In this document: positions 45,729-54,211 of the stretch, in pieces
How the letters are laid out: each line of letters opens with the position of its first letter
How positions within the stretch are numbered: the first letter of the stretch is position 1
Position numbers and translations under genes: made by a program
Assembly: GCF_002733955.1 (NCBI RefSeq)
Contig: NZ_NVXQ01000006.1
Coordinates: 1-54,329, forward strand
Direction: 5' to 3'
Source of the DNA: Hoeflea sp.
GTDB taxonomy: Bacteria > Pseudomonadota > Alphaproteobacteria > Rhizobiales > Rhizobiaceae
DNA length: 54,329 bases
Notes under the pieces: model-generated
What the model was told of the DNA's origin: nothing
What the model saw: the letters and a program-made list of their open reading frames with translations, nothing else
The model's database searches: none

Positions 45729-46388
45729 CTAGATGAGAAGACGCGCAACGGGGTTGGACATTACACTCGGTGGGGCATCGAACTGGCGAGGTGTCGACGA
45801 TGGCCGATCGCCCCGAGAGTGATCGCAGTCACAAATCATGAAGCCGCCTTCCCCACAAACTTTGCAGACCTCGGCTATTTTTTTCCTCAACGCTGTTCTC
45901 GCGCGATGGACCCGAACTCCCAAAGAGTTCGAGTTCAGCCCCAGTTCAGTTGCGACAGCCGTGCGCGGCTCGTCTCGTAGATCAATCCGAGCCAACAATT
46001 CTGCCTGAGAGGGCTGAAGCATCTTCATCGCCGCCGCGATGCAGGTACACGCGGGCTCCGCAACATCGATGTCCTCCTGCTGGGTCACCTTGGTCTCGAT
46101 CGCATAGGCCTCTGCGCCGCGATTTCGCGCCGCTTGCCGCCGGTAGTGATCCGTCAAGGTGTGTTTCAGGGTGACGCCGAGCCAGGCATCCAGCCTCTCA
46201 TCGTCCTCAATCTGGGCATGGTGGCGCAGTACCTTTACGCAGAAATCTTGAAAGACATCCTCGGCATCCTGTGGCCTGCTCAATCGCCGGCGAAGAAAGC
46301 CGAGGAACCGGTTGCGGGATTCGACGAGTTTTGCCTCAACGACTCGGCGCGAGATCGTTGTTGCACTGTTGTTTTGTTCAGCAAACAT
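45729..46388 (-). CDS. CorE-like ECF sigma factor, second copy
   Basis: 219 residues from ATG 46388, with AAAGGAACAGGA immediately upstream (an earlier GTG is possible). Region 2 at about 25-88 (A-E-D-V-F-Q-D-F, D-A-W-L-G-V-T-L-K-H), linker C114-T-C116, region 4 at about 125-170, and tail C175-x2-C178-x7-C186-x-C188. The tail spacing equals that of the factor at 8178-8825. No anti-sigma gene is adjacent. CorE-type factors are switched by metal binding to these cysteines; copper is the likely ligand given the neighbours. Second gene of a minus-strand operon. Confidence 0.85.
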   Translation of the reverse strand: MFAEQNNSATTISRRVVEAKLVESRNRFLGFLRRRLSRPQDAEDVFQDFCVKVLRHHAQIEDDERLDAWLGVTLKHTLTDHYRRQAARNRGAEAYAIETKVTQQEDIDVAEPACTCIAAAMKMLQPSQAELLARIDLRDEPRTAVATELGLNSNSLGVRVHRARTALRKKIAEVCKVCGEGGFMICDCDHSRGDRPSSTPRQFDAPPSVMSNPVARLLI

Positions 46389-46439
46389 TCCTGTTCCTTT
46401 CACATGACTTTGTGCAGCACCGACATGCGATGCTGGCAG

Positions 46440-46811
46440 TTAGACCTGTGAAAGGAGTCGTGGTGGTTGAAAGATCAGGTACCTCACTTCACGCAGCGTG
46501 AAGTGCGGATCAAACTGGCGCTCTGATGAACCTACCCAGCCCACCGGCACCAGGCTGCTCTTCGGAAGAATTCCTGCTAGGCAGTGAAGCCCGAGGTGGC
46601 AATTTACGCCGGGAACAGCTTTCTCCGCACCATCGCTGACACCCGCAACATGGGTGACCAATTCGTTGGTGGACTGCGTCGACGGATTGTGATGATCAAA
46701 CTCAGGGGCAACAGCCAGAGCAGAATAAAGCAAAGCCGCGACTACCGCGATGATAGTCACCACACGCAACCTAATCGAGCGTTTTGCAATCTTCAATCTG
46801 AGCGTGCGCAT
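46440..46811 (-). CDS. Small exported or membrane protein with CHLGLHC motif
   Basis: 123 residues. An Arg/Lys-rich start and a hydrophobic segment (V-V-T-I-I-A-V-V-A-A-L-L-Y-S-A-L-A-V-A) form an anchor or signal. The middle holds C-H-L-G-L-H-C, a likely metal- or haem-binding pattern though not a C-x-x-C-H site. Lies 51 bases before the CorE-like sigma factor in the same direction and 54 bases after an FNR-type box. No family recognised with confidence; it might be the operon's periplasmic metal-binding component. Confidence 0.6.
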   Translation of the reverse strand: MRTLRLKIAKRSIRLRVVTIIAVVAALLYSALAVAPEFDHHNPSTQSTNELVTHVAGVSDGAEKAVPGVNCHLGLHCLAGILPKSSLVPVGWVGSSERQFDPHFTLREVRYLIFQPPRLLSQV

Positions 46812-46864
46812 AATTTTTCCCAGACTCTACCCATCTTGTCTAGAGCTTCGTCGCACTGCTCGCC

Positions 46865-46878
46865 TTGACTTGGATCAA
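46865..46878. promoter_or_regulatory. FNR/Anr/FixK-type binding site
   Basis: TTGACTTGGATCAA fits TTGA(T/C)-n4-ATCAA with two full half-sites. It lies 54 bases before the minus-strand CHLGLHC gene and 254 bases before lgt, so control of the sigma-factor operon is more likely. It implies induction at low oxygen; actual use is untested. Confidence 0.6.
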
Positions 46879-47131
46879 GCGCCGAGGTCCCGCCGGGCGG
46901 CGTTTACAGAACCGGGATAGACCTTCTTTGCGTCCTGATGTTAGCCTGGCCTTAATAGTTGCTGCAGCATTTGGCGGCATGGGGCCAAACACACCAACCG
47001 ACGTTGCGACGCCCCGCCATAAGTGTCATCGGTTTCACGTTACGAATAGACCCATCTGTGGATGCCGGTTGAAACCATATCTGTAATAGTCGGAGCCGTG
47101 GCAGAGCTAGACCGACAGGAAGGAATGCGCA

Positions 47132-47965
47132 TTGGAGTATACCGCAACGCTGTTGTCGCTCATGGCCTTCCCGGACATTGATCCGGTCATCTTCGCCATC
47201 GGCCCGGTTCAGGTGCGCTGGTATGGTCTTGCCTATGTCATCGGCATCCTACTGGGCTGGCGGTACGCCCGCAAGCTCGTCGAGAACGAAAAGCTCTGGC
47301 CAGCCAGCGGTCCGCGTATGACAGCGCTCGACATCGATGACTTCCTGCTTTGGGCCACTGTCGGCATCGTTGCAGGCGGGCGCATCGGCTACATCCTGTT
47401 TTATGACTTTGCAGCCGTGTCGGCCAATCCTGTCCGCGCTCTGGAGATCTGGAATGGCGGAATGTCGTTCCACGGCGGCTTGCTCGGCACGCTCGTTGCC
47501 ATGCTCCTGTTTGCCCACAAACGAAGCATCCCGGTCTTTAACCTGTTTGATGTAGTTTGCGCGGTCGTGCCTGTGGGCCTGTTGTTCGGCCGACTGGCCA
47601 ATTTCATCAACTCCGAACTCTGGGGCAAGCTGACGGATGTACCCTGGGCATTCGTGTTCCCCACCGGTGGCCCTTTCCCGCGTCACCCGACCCAGCTGTA
47701 TGAAGCCGCACTCGAAGGCCTGCTGCTGCTCTCGGTGCTGGCATGGCTGATCTACCGCCGCCAGGCTCTCAAACATCGCGGCCTCGTCGCCGGCAGTTTT
47801 GTGACCGGCTATGCACTGTCGCGGATATTCGTCGAGTTCTTCAGGGAACCTGACATCCAGATCGGGTATCTCGCAGGCGGCTGGCTGACCATGGGTATGG
47901 TGCTGTCGCTGCCGATGCTGGCTGTCGGCCTCTGGGCCGTCGCCACCGCCAAATCGCGCGCCTGA
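47132..47965 (+). CDS. lgt: Prolipoprotein diacylglyceryl transferase
   Basis: 277 residues from TTG 47132, which has GGAAGGA seven bases upstream; an ATG further in (47162) is the alternative. Six or seven membrane helices. Motifs [10 protein letters not shown] near 90, F-H-G-G-L-L-G with the essential His, and [13 protein letters not shown] near 155. Transfers diacylglycerol from phosphatidylglycerol to the lipobox cysteine of prolipoproteins. A housekeeping copy presumably exists elsewhere; accessory lgt copies near metal genes may serve lipoproteins of the same island, which is inference. Confidence 0.93.
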   Translation: MEYTATLLSLMAFPDIDPVIFAIGPVQVRWYGLAYVIGILLGWRYARKLVENEKLWPASGPRMTALDIDDFLLWATVGIVAGGRIGYILFYDFAAVSANPVRALEIWNGGMSFHGGLLGTLVAMLLFAHKRSIPVFNLFDVVCAVVPVGLLFGRLANFINSELWGKLTDVPWAFVFPTGGPFPRHPTQLYEAALEGLLLLSVLAWLIYRRQALKHRGLVAGSFVTGYALSRIFVEFFREPDIQIGYLAGGWLTMGMVLSLPMLAVGLWAVATAKSRA

Positions 47966-48083
47966 GCAAGACCGGGAAGGTTTCCGCGCCCGGCCTTGCT
48001 TTGCCTGAACTCGTGATTGAGCTGTGCCGCGGACGGCACTGTAACGTTACCCGAGAAACGATGAAAATATGGGAACTGGCGGC

Positions 48084-48800
48084 ATGACCAGATCTGCATG
48101 TGATCCTCTCTATCGTCGCCATCGTTTTCTAGGGGAAGTGATTGCCCATGCCGTATGGCTCTATTTCCGGTTTCCGCTCAGCCTGCGCATAGTCGAGGAT
48201 ATTTTGGCAGCTCGAGGTATCATCGTCTCTCACCAGACTGTGAGACTGTGGGCGGAGAAATTCGGCAGGCAGTTCGCAAATGATATTCGGAGGCGATCAG
48301 CCGGCAGGCTCGGAGGCAAATGGTACCTCGACGAGGTCGTCATCACCATTGGCGGGAAGAAACACTGGTTGTGGCGTGCCGTCGATCAGCGTGGCTTCGT
48401 CCTCGACGTTCTGGTCCAAAACCACCGCGATGCCAGAGCTGCCAAGCGGTTAATGCGCAAGCTTCTGAAAGGCCAAGGTTCTGCCCCGCGCGTTATGATC
48501 ACCGACAAGCTTCGATCCTATGGTGCGGCGAAGCGGGAGATCATGCCCGGCGTCGAGCATCGTTCGCACAAGGGCCTGAACAATCGGGCGGAGAATTCTC
48601 ATCAACCTATCCGGCGACGGGCGAGGATCATGAAGCGGCCCAAGTCACCGCGCCAACTTCAGCGCTTCGTCTCAATCCACGACCCGATCGCCAACCTCTT
48701 CCAAATTCCTCGCCACGACATGCTATCTCACCATTATCGACAGCTGCGAGGGGCCGCGATGAAGATGTGGAGCGAGATCGCCCATCTTCAGGTAGTCTGA
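48084..48800 (+). CDS. IS6-family transposase
   Basis: 238 residues from ATG 48084. Short helix-turn-helix N-terminus (G-I-I-V-S-H-Q-T-V-R-L-W), then a DDE core with W-Y-L-D-E-V near 90, T-D-K-L-R-S-Y and N-N-R-A-E-N-S-H-Q-P, the Glu being catalytic. Reading frame intact; the IS4 insertion lies 27 bases after its stop, within the element's tail, so the transposase may still be made, although the right end is now 1.3 kb further away. Confidence 0.92.
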   Translation: MTRSACDPLYRRHRFLGEVIAHAVWLYFRFPLSLRIVEDILAARGIIVSHQTVRLWAEKFGRQFANDIRRRSAGRLGGKWYLDEVVITIGGKKHWLWRAVDQRGFVLDVLVQNHRDARAAKRLMRKLLKGQGSAPRVMITDKLRSYGAAKREIMPGVEHRSHKGLNNRAENSHQPIRRRARIMKRPKSPRQLQRFVSIHDPIANLFQIPRHDMLSHHYRQLRGAAMKMWSEIAHLQVV

Positions 48801-48818
48801 TCGCAGACGTCATGCCCT

Positions 48819-48827
48819 ACCTTGACC
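48819..48827. repeat. Left copy of 9-bp IS4 target-site duplication
   Basis: ACCTTGACC just left of the IS4 element, repeated at 50103-50111. If one terminal C is counted as target, the repeat is 10 bp. Confidence 0.85.
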
Positions 48828-50102
48828 CACTGCTGTCCGGTTTAAATTGCTGGACTGAGCGCATGACTTTAATTCTACTCGCATTCAGGCGTTTCGCGAC
48901 GGTCTGGACACGAACAGGAGATCAATGTCATGCGGCACCACAATAGCGTCTTTCATCAGATTCAAAAGCATGTTCCCTGGGGCGTGTTCGACAGGCTTGT
49001 GGACGAGTACAAGGCCGATTACCGGGTTCGCAAACTGACCACCAAGAGCCAGTTTCTGGCGCTGTTGTTTGGCCAGCTTGCCGGCGCGGTCAGCCTGCGC
49101 GAAATCGAGGCGGGGCTTTCGAGCCAGCAGTCGCGGCTTTACCATGCGGGCGGGCGCTGCGTCGCCCGCACCACGCTGGCCGAGGCCAATGCCCGGAGGC
49201 CGGCGGCGGTGTTTTCAGGCCTGTTTGCCCATATCGCAGCAACCGCCAGCCGCCGCACCCGCCGTCATATCAGCGAAGCAGTGCGCATACTCGACGCCAC
49301 CCGTGTCGAGCTCTCGTCGTTGCGCTCGGGATGGGCCGACATGGTCAGCGGCCACCGGGCGATCAAGCTGCATGTGAGCTACGATCCCCATGCCGATGCC
49401 CCTCTCGGGGCCACTGTCACCGGCCAGAAGACCAACGACATCACCCCGGCCAAAACCATCCAGATCGAACCTGGCATGACCTATGTCTTTGATCTGGCTT
49501 ACTATGATTTTGGCTGGTGGGCTGAACTCGACGCCAAGGGCTGCCGCTTCGTCACAAGGCTGAAGACCCACACCAGACTTGAAGTGACGCACGTGCGGCC
49601 GCTTTCGGCAGACAATGACGCCATTCTCTCTGACCGCATCGGACTGCTGCCGCAGCGCATGGCCCGGTCGCGCAAGAACCCAATGGCCGACCCGGTGCGC
49701 GAGATTACTGTCAGCATCTCCACCGGCAAGACCATCCGCATCCTGACCAATGATCTCGACGCCCCCGCCAGCGAGATCGCCGAGCTCTACAAGCAGCGCT
49801 GGCAGATCGAGCTGTTCTTCAAATGGATCAAGCAGAACCTCAAGATCCGCCATTTCCTCGGAACCTCGGAGAATGCCGTGCGCATCCAGATCTTCGTGGC
49901 GCTGATTGCCTATCTGCTGCTGCGCATGGCGCAGGCCTGCCAGGACAAAGTCAGCCAACCTCTGGCATTTGCCCGACTGGTGCGGCTCAATCTCATGCAC
50001 AGGCGCCACATCGGCGAGCTCAGCCAACTCCAACGAAGACCCGTCACAAACCAAGATCAGATGCTGCTGATATGAACGCCGGGGCTAAACCGGACAGCAG
50101 TG
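48828..50102 (+). mobile_element. Complete IS4-family insertion sequence (1275 bp) inside IS6
   Basis: Perfect terminal inverted repeats of 17 bp: CACTGCTGTCCGGTTTA at 48828 and its inverse ending at 50102. Flanked by the direct repeat ACCTTGACC. One transposase gene fills the element. Confidence 0.92.
48930..50075 (+). CDS. IS4-family transposase
   Basis: 381 residues. N-terminal DUF4372-like domain (L-T-T-K-S-Q-F-L-A-L-L-F-G-Q-L near 38), then the DDE core: D-A-T-R-V near 121, D-L-A-Y-Y-D-F near 190 and the Y-K-Q-R-W-Q-I-E-L-F-F-K-W-I-K signature near 290 with the catalytic Glu. Intact from start to stop. Confidence 0.93.
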   Translation: MRHHNSVFHQIQKHVPWGVFDRLVDEYKADYRVRKLTTKSQFLALLFGQLAGAVSLREIEAGLSSQQSRLYHAGGRCVARTTLAEANARRPAAVFSGLFAHIAATASRRTRRHISEAVRILDATRVELSSLRSGWADMVSGHRAIKLHVSYDPHADAPLGATVTGQKTNDITPAKTIQIEPGMTYVFDLAYYDFGWWAELDAKGCRFVTRLKTHTRLEVTHVRPLSADNDAILSDRIGLLPQRMARSRKNPMADPVREITVSISTGKTIRILTNDLDAPASEIAELYKQRWQIELFFKWIKQNLKIRHFLGTSENAVRIQIFVALIAYLLLRMAQACQDKVSQPLAFARLVRLNLMHRRHIGELSQLQRRPVTNQDQMLLI

Positions 50103-50111
50103 ACCTTGACC
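50103..50111. repeat. Right copy of 9-bp IS4 target-site duplication
   Basis: ACCTTGACC following the IS4 right end, same as 48819-48827. Confidence 0.85.
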
Positions 50112-50135
50112 CGAGGCCGATAAGTTTACAGTGCC

Positions 50136-50736
50136 CATAGACCTCATACCAACCGGTATCAAGCCATTGAATTTACTTTTTTATTAGCGCCTTGTTAGTT
50201 TCCGATACCATCAAAGCGAGTTCCATGATGCAGACATGACTACAGAAAGTTGTCCTTTCTGTGGCTCTCTCTAAAGCCAAGAGACAACAAGTCCTCGCGG
50301 CGCTCGGCATCGTGCTCTACTACGCCGTAGTAGCACTTGAGCGAATTTTCGCATGTTGTGCCGACCGCCCGCAGGGTTGACGCTTGGCCTCAATGCGGGC
50401 CGGTATGTGGCCGGATCGCGGACGCCGGTGAGGCCGGAAAAGCCCGGCGGCTGGCCGCATGGCGACCCGGCCCCGGCTTCCGCAGCCATTCAATCCATTG
50501 AGCCCCTCGCCTCGCTCCGCAACCTGCCAGAGACTCTCAGGCGCGGCGCGCATCCGGCGTTTCCGCACCCGAGGCGGCACGGCGATTCACCAAGCCCCAG
50601 ACACATTAGTATTAATGAATGTTTTTCGGATTAAGAAAACATACAGGGCTCCCCGGTTAAGTATAATTCGGCAATGAATTTGCATTTCGCTCAGGAGATG
50701 CGTTTCCTGTTGCACATCGAGACATGGGAGCGGATG
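50136..50736 (+). other. 600-base region upstream of the AMP-ligase gene
   Basis: No gene recognised. The part next to IS6 is AT-rich; 50340-50580 is strongly GC-rich with short frames on both strands. An AT-rich patch before the ligase holds TATAAT at 50662-50667, a possible -10 box, without a good -35. GGAG at 50727-50730 is the ribosome-binding site for the next gene. Confidence 0.4.
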
Positions 50737-52314
50737 ATGAACTGGAACGTCGTGAAACGATTTGCAAATGCTGCTTCGACCTATCCTGACAGGCCAGCGC
50801 TGGTCGCCGGTACGACCAGGCTAAGCTACAACAGCCTTCAGCAATTGGCACAGGGCGTTTCCGCACAACTCCGACCGGCCTTGCGCCAAGGTCGCGTTGG
50901 CGTCCTCGGCACAAGGAGCATCGAAGTCTGTGCGGCGTTCCTTGGAACCGCGTGGGCCGGAGGCACCTATGTTCCGCTCGGCCTCAACCATCCCGATGCA
51001 AGAATGATTTCCTTGTTCGAGCTTCTGGAACTGGACGCTTTGATTGTCGATCGCGCCGGCTTCATGCGCCTCTCACCTGAAATCCGCCGCGCCGCACCAC
51101 CGCTGATCCTCGTGCCCGAGGACGAACCCGGCACGTTTGCGCCATTGGAAGAGGGATCGCCCGCCGCCGGGCAAGACACATCCGGCAGCCCGGCAGTCGT
51201 TGGCCCCGCAGTCGTCGGCCCCGATCACCTCGCCTACATCATCTTCACCTCTGGCACGACCGGCATGCCAAAGGGTGTGATGGTCAATTCACGCTCCATC
51301 GGACTTTATCTCGACGCCATTCATCCCTGGTACGAGCTCGGGCCGGAGGACCGCGCGGCGGAAACCTGCGAGGCTAATTTTGATCTCTCGATCCACAACA
51401 TGCTGACCGCATGGTCCGGCGGCGCCGCGCTCCATATCATGCGCCCTCTGGACATGGTTTCCGCCGCGCGGTTCATTCGCGCCAACGAGATCACGACATG
51501 GCTGTCGGTTCCCTCGGTCGTTGCCCTGATGCGCCAGGCGGGAGGACTTGCGGCCGGCAGCCTGCCGTCGCTTCGCCTGACATGGTTCTGCGGGGAGCCG
51601 CTGTCCGTGCAGGCGGTGCGCGACTGGTCGGCTGCAGCGCCCAACAGCGTGATCGAGAATTTCTACGGACCGACCGAGATCACCGTCGCAGTCCTCCGGC
51701 AGCGCTGGGACGGCGAAGGGCCGGTCACAAGAGAGCGCGGCATTGTCGCCATCGGCCAGCCGATTGACGGGGTTTCCGCGACGATCGTCGATACAGCCGG
51801 CAATCCGGTTCCCGACGGGATTCCCGGGGAAATCGCTCTGGCGGCCGAGCAATGTTCGCAAGGATACTTCAAGCTGCCCGACCTGACGGCAGAAAAATTC
51901 CGCACCTTCGGCGGCACGCCCGGCTATCTGACCGGCGACCGCGGCTACAAGGATCCCGACGGCGTCTTCCACCACCTCGGGCGGCTCGACAACCAGATCA
52001 AGTTCAAGGGCCACCGGATCGAGCTTGAGGAGATCGATGCCCGCCTGCGCGAAGCCGCGGAAGCGGAACTGGTGGGAACGGTGACCTGGCCGATGACCGG
52101 CGATGTGGTGGGCGGCCTGGCTGCCTTCTACAAGGCCGGAACGGTTGAGCCGGAGCAGGTAAGGGCAAGACTGCGCCAGTTGCTGCCCGCCTACATGGTG
52201 CCCGATCATCTCGAGGGCATTGCCGACATGCCGCTCAGCAGCAACGGCAAGGTCGACCGCAAGGCGCTTGTGGCGATGCTCGACGACCGTGATCAGGCGA
52301 GGGTTGCAAGCTAA
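50737..52314 (+). CDS. AMP-forming amino acid/acyl-carrier-protein ligase (DltA-like)
   Basis: 525 residues from the second of two tandem ATGs (50734/50737), six bases after GGAG; a longer frame to 50674 is unlikely. ANL-superfamily motifs in order: I-I-F-T-S-G-T-T-G-M-P-K-G near 173, Y-G-P-T-E near 310, Y-L-T-G-D, and G-R-L-D-N-Q-I-K-F-K-G-H-R-I-E-L-E-E-I near 412, ending with the catalytic Lys in S-N-G-K-V-D-R-K-A-L. This fits DltA or a stand-alone NRPS adenylation domain, which loads an amino acid on a carrier protein. Its stop overlaps the next start by one base (TAATG). Confidence 0.9.
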   Translation: MNWNVVKRFANAASTYPDRPALVAGTTRLSYNSLQQLAQGVSAQLRPALRQGRVGVLGTRSIEVCAAFLGTAWAGGTYVPLGLNHPDARMISLFELLELDALIVDRAGFMRLSPEIRRAAPPLILVPEDEPGTFAPLEEGSPAAGQDTSGSPAVVGPAVVGPDHLAYIIFTSGTTGMPKGVMVNSRSIGLYLDAIHPWYELGPEDRAAETCEANFDLSIHNMLTAWSGGAALHIMRPLDMVSAARFIRANEITTWLSVPSVVALMRQAGGLAAGSLPSLRLTWFCGEPLSVQAVRDWSAAAPNSVIENFYGPTEITVAVLRQRWDGEGPVTRERGIVAIGQPIDGVSATIVDTAGNPVPDGIPGEIALAAEQCSQGYFKLPDLTAEKFRTFGGTPGYLTGDRGYKDPDGVFHHLGRLDNQIKFKGHRIELEEIDARLREAAEAELVGTVTWPMTGDVVGGLAAFYKAGTVEPEQVRARLRQLLPAYMVPDHLEGIADMPLSSNGKVDRKALVAMLDDRDQARVAS

Positions 52315-53810
52315 TGACTTCGCTGTCCACTGCCATCCCTGGGCACCGCCAGGCTTCCCGGTTCAACCCACTTGAATGGCGCCGCTGGTGGCTGGAAATC
52401 GACAGGAACGATGCGGCAATTGCCTGGGCGCAGACCTTGCCCGGCCAGGCGGCTCTGCATGCAGTGCTGCTGGCATCGCTCCTGCTGATTCCGATCCTCC
52501 GGACCAGCCACGTCGCGCTGATGACCGTCGCGCTCGCCCTGTGCTGGGCGTTGCCGCAACGCAGGCTCGTCGTGCTGACCGTCACCGGGCTCACCTATTT
52601 CCTGCTGCGGCCCTTCAAGATGGGCCCGCATTACGACTATTTCGAACAGGTTGCGGCTCCGCTGATCCCCTTGCTTCCGGCTGCCCTGATCTCGGTGCCG
52701 TTCGGGGTGCTGTTTCTGGTCTTCGCCGTCGCCATGGTGCGAAATCAAGACCGCAAGCTTCTGGTTTTTGCCAGCAACCGCCCGCTCCTGTTCATGTTCC
52801 TGATCGGCTGCGGTCTTGCAGCCGCCACCCTCCTCCTGCCGCGCGAGCATGGACTGTTCGCCCCGGTCTGGATCGCTCTGGCCTATTTGACGTCGAGCTT
52901 CTTCTTTCTCGGCTACGTGCTGCTCGATAACCGCTCGAAGACCAAGGTCCCGGTCCACGCCCAACTGGGCTTCATGCGCCCGTTCTGGGCCGGCTTCGCG
53001 CCGCCGATGAAAGGACCGGCCTTCATCCTCAAGGCGGAAGCGAAGTCGGACGCCGACCTGGCCGTCTCCCGGCTCAAGGGCGTGAAGCTGGCGGTCTGGG
53101 CGCTCATCCTGTTCCTTGTCTGGGAATGGGTGTTCAATCGCCTGATCCATGCACAGTGGGCATTCCCGCGCCTTGATGATCTGATTGCCGCTTCGGCAGC
53201 GGGCGCACAGGCGCCGCTTGCCATGCGCTGGGGCGCGGTCGCGGTCGAGTTCATGGCAATGGTGATCTACATGGGCGCCGCCATTCATGCGCTTGTTGCG
53301 GTGGTCCGCGTTGCCGGTTTCTGCATTCCGCGCGGCATGGTCCGCCCGCTCAGCTCGCGCACGATTGCCGAGTTCTGGGGCCGCTACCTGTTCTATTTCA
53401 AGGAAATTCTGGTCGATTTCTTCTTCTATCCGACATTCCGCCGCTATTTCAAGAATCACCCCCGTCTCCGCATGGCGTTCGCGACCTTCGCCGCGGCCTT
53501 CGTCGGCAACGTGCTGTTCGATTTCATGCACACCATCCCCTCGGTCGCCTTCGAGGGATCGGAGCGCTACCTGAACGGCCTTATCAGCTACTGTGTCTAT
53601 GCCGGCGTTCTGACCGCAGGCATCATCTGGTCGCAACTGGCCCAATCAGCGCCTCGCAAGGAAGATGGATTTGTCCGCTACAGCCTCCTTCCCCGCGCTC
53701 AGGTCATCTTGTTTTTCGCCCTGCTGCAGGTGATCGACGATTCAAGCGCAACCGTGCTGATCGGCGACCGCCTGAGCTATCTGACCGGACTATTCGGAGT
53801 GAGCATATGA
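52314..53810 (+). CDS. Multi-pass membrane protein, divergent MBOAT-like acyltransferase
   Basis: 498 residues with about ten hydrophobic segments. There is no close match to DltB by eye, but the second half has E-F-W-G-R-Y near 360 followed ~55 residues later by F-D-F-M-H, resembling the F-W-x-R-W and catalytic-His regions of MBOAT acyltransferases. Sitting between the adenylating enzyme and the carrier protein, it takes the place of DltB, which passes the acyl group across the membrane. It overlaps the carrier-protein start by four bases (ATGA). Function inferred from position plus weak motif. Confidence 0.7.
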   Translation: MTSLSTAIPGHRQASRFNPLEWRRWWLEIDRNDAAIAWAQTLPGQAALHAVLLASLLLIPILRTSHVALMTVALALCWALPQRRLVVLTVTGLTYFLLRPFKMGPHYDYFEQVAAPLIPLLPAALISVPFGVLFLVFAVAMVRNQDRKLLVFASNRPLLFMFLIGCGLAAATLLLPREHGLFAPVWIALAYLTSSFFFLGYVLLDNRSKTKVPVHAQLGFMRPFWAGFAPPMKGPAFILKAEAKSDADLAVSRLKGVKLAVWALILFLVWEWVFNRLIHAQWAFPRLDDLIAASAAGAQAPLAMRWGAVAVEFMAMVIYMGAAIHALVAVVRVAGFCIPRGMVRPLSSRTIAEFWGRYLFYFKEILVDFFFYPTFRRYFKNHPRLRMAFATFAAAFVGNVLFDFMHTIPSVAFEGSERYLNGLISYCVYAGVLTAGIIWSQLAQSAPRKEDGFVRYSLLPRAQVILFFALLQVIDDSSATVLIGDRLSYLTGLFGVSI

Positions 53811-54055
53811 ACAACGAGAAACTCGACAGCCTTCGGCAAAACATTAGTGACATGCTCGTAAGGCGCGGCCAGCCGCCGCATTTCGCCGATGACGAATCCC
53901 TGTTTGACAGCGGCCGCCTGGATTCCGCCTCCGCAGTCAATCTACTGCTTGAGCTGGAAACGATCTTCGGCGTGGATCTCGCCGACCCGGACTTCGACAT
54001 TTCGCAGATCGACAGCTTTGCAGAGATTACAAGGCTCGCTCAAAGCCAAGGCTAG
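53807..54055 (+). CDS. Acyl carrier protein (DltC-like)
   Basis: 82 residues. Phosphopantetheine site L-F-D-S-G-R-L-D-S-A-S, with the attachment serine in D-S-A-S at about 45, and helices on each side with acidic surface (D-D-E-S, L-E-L-E-T-I). It is the third member of a coupled operon with the AMP ligase and the membrane acyltransferase. A DltD- or SGNH-type partner expected next is missing; an IS21-type element starts 157 bases later. Confidence 0.9.
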   Translation: MNNEKLDSLRQNISDMLVRRGQPPHFADDESLFDSGRLDSASAVNLLLELETIFGVDLADPDFDISQIDSFAEITRLAQSQG

Positions 54056-54211
54056 ATGTTTGTTCCCAGCATTTGATGGGTCGGATCAAGGATGAACCTT
54101 TCGGGTTCAATTGTCCACCGTTTGTGACATCGCCCACAGTCAGCCCGTTTATTGTATAGATAAGGCATCGAAGAAACCAATCTCCCATTGCGGTCAGAGT
54201 GAGAGCGGCGG
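54056..54211 (+). terminator. Region after the carrier-protein gene with a short hairpin
   Basis: TGAACC-n4-GGTTCA (54092-54107) can form a small stem but is not followed by a T-run, so it is at best a weak terminator. The rest has no recognised gene and may be remnant of whatever followed the Dlt-like trio. Confidence 0.3.

Larger units (their letters stand above)
48035..50135 (+). mobile_element. IS6-family element split by an IS4-family element
   Basis: GGCACTGTAA at 48035 and its inverse, ACAGTGCC ending at 50135, are the classical IS6/IS26-type ends. Leaving out the nested IS4 and one target copy, the element is about 817 bp, the normal IS6 size. Eight bases on each side (CCGCGGAC and CATAGACC) do not match, so there is no target duplication, as expected when IS6 cointegration has rearranged flanking DNA. 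It may mark the junction between the lgt segment and the Dlt-like segment. Confidence 0.8.

Noticed and set aside
48027-50143. Possible 8-bp target duplication around the IS6 element
   Set aside because: CCGCGGAC and CATAGACC differ, so no duplication is present.
52311-53645. A 444-codon minus-strand open frame rich in Asp, Glu, Gln and His
   Set aside because: Antisense to the membrane acyltransferase-like gene, where hydrophobic codons read as charged residues on the other strand.
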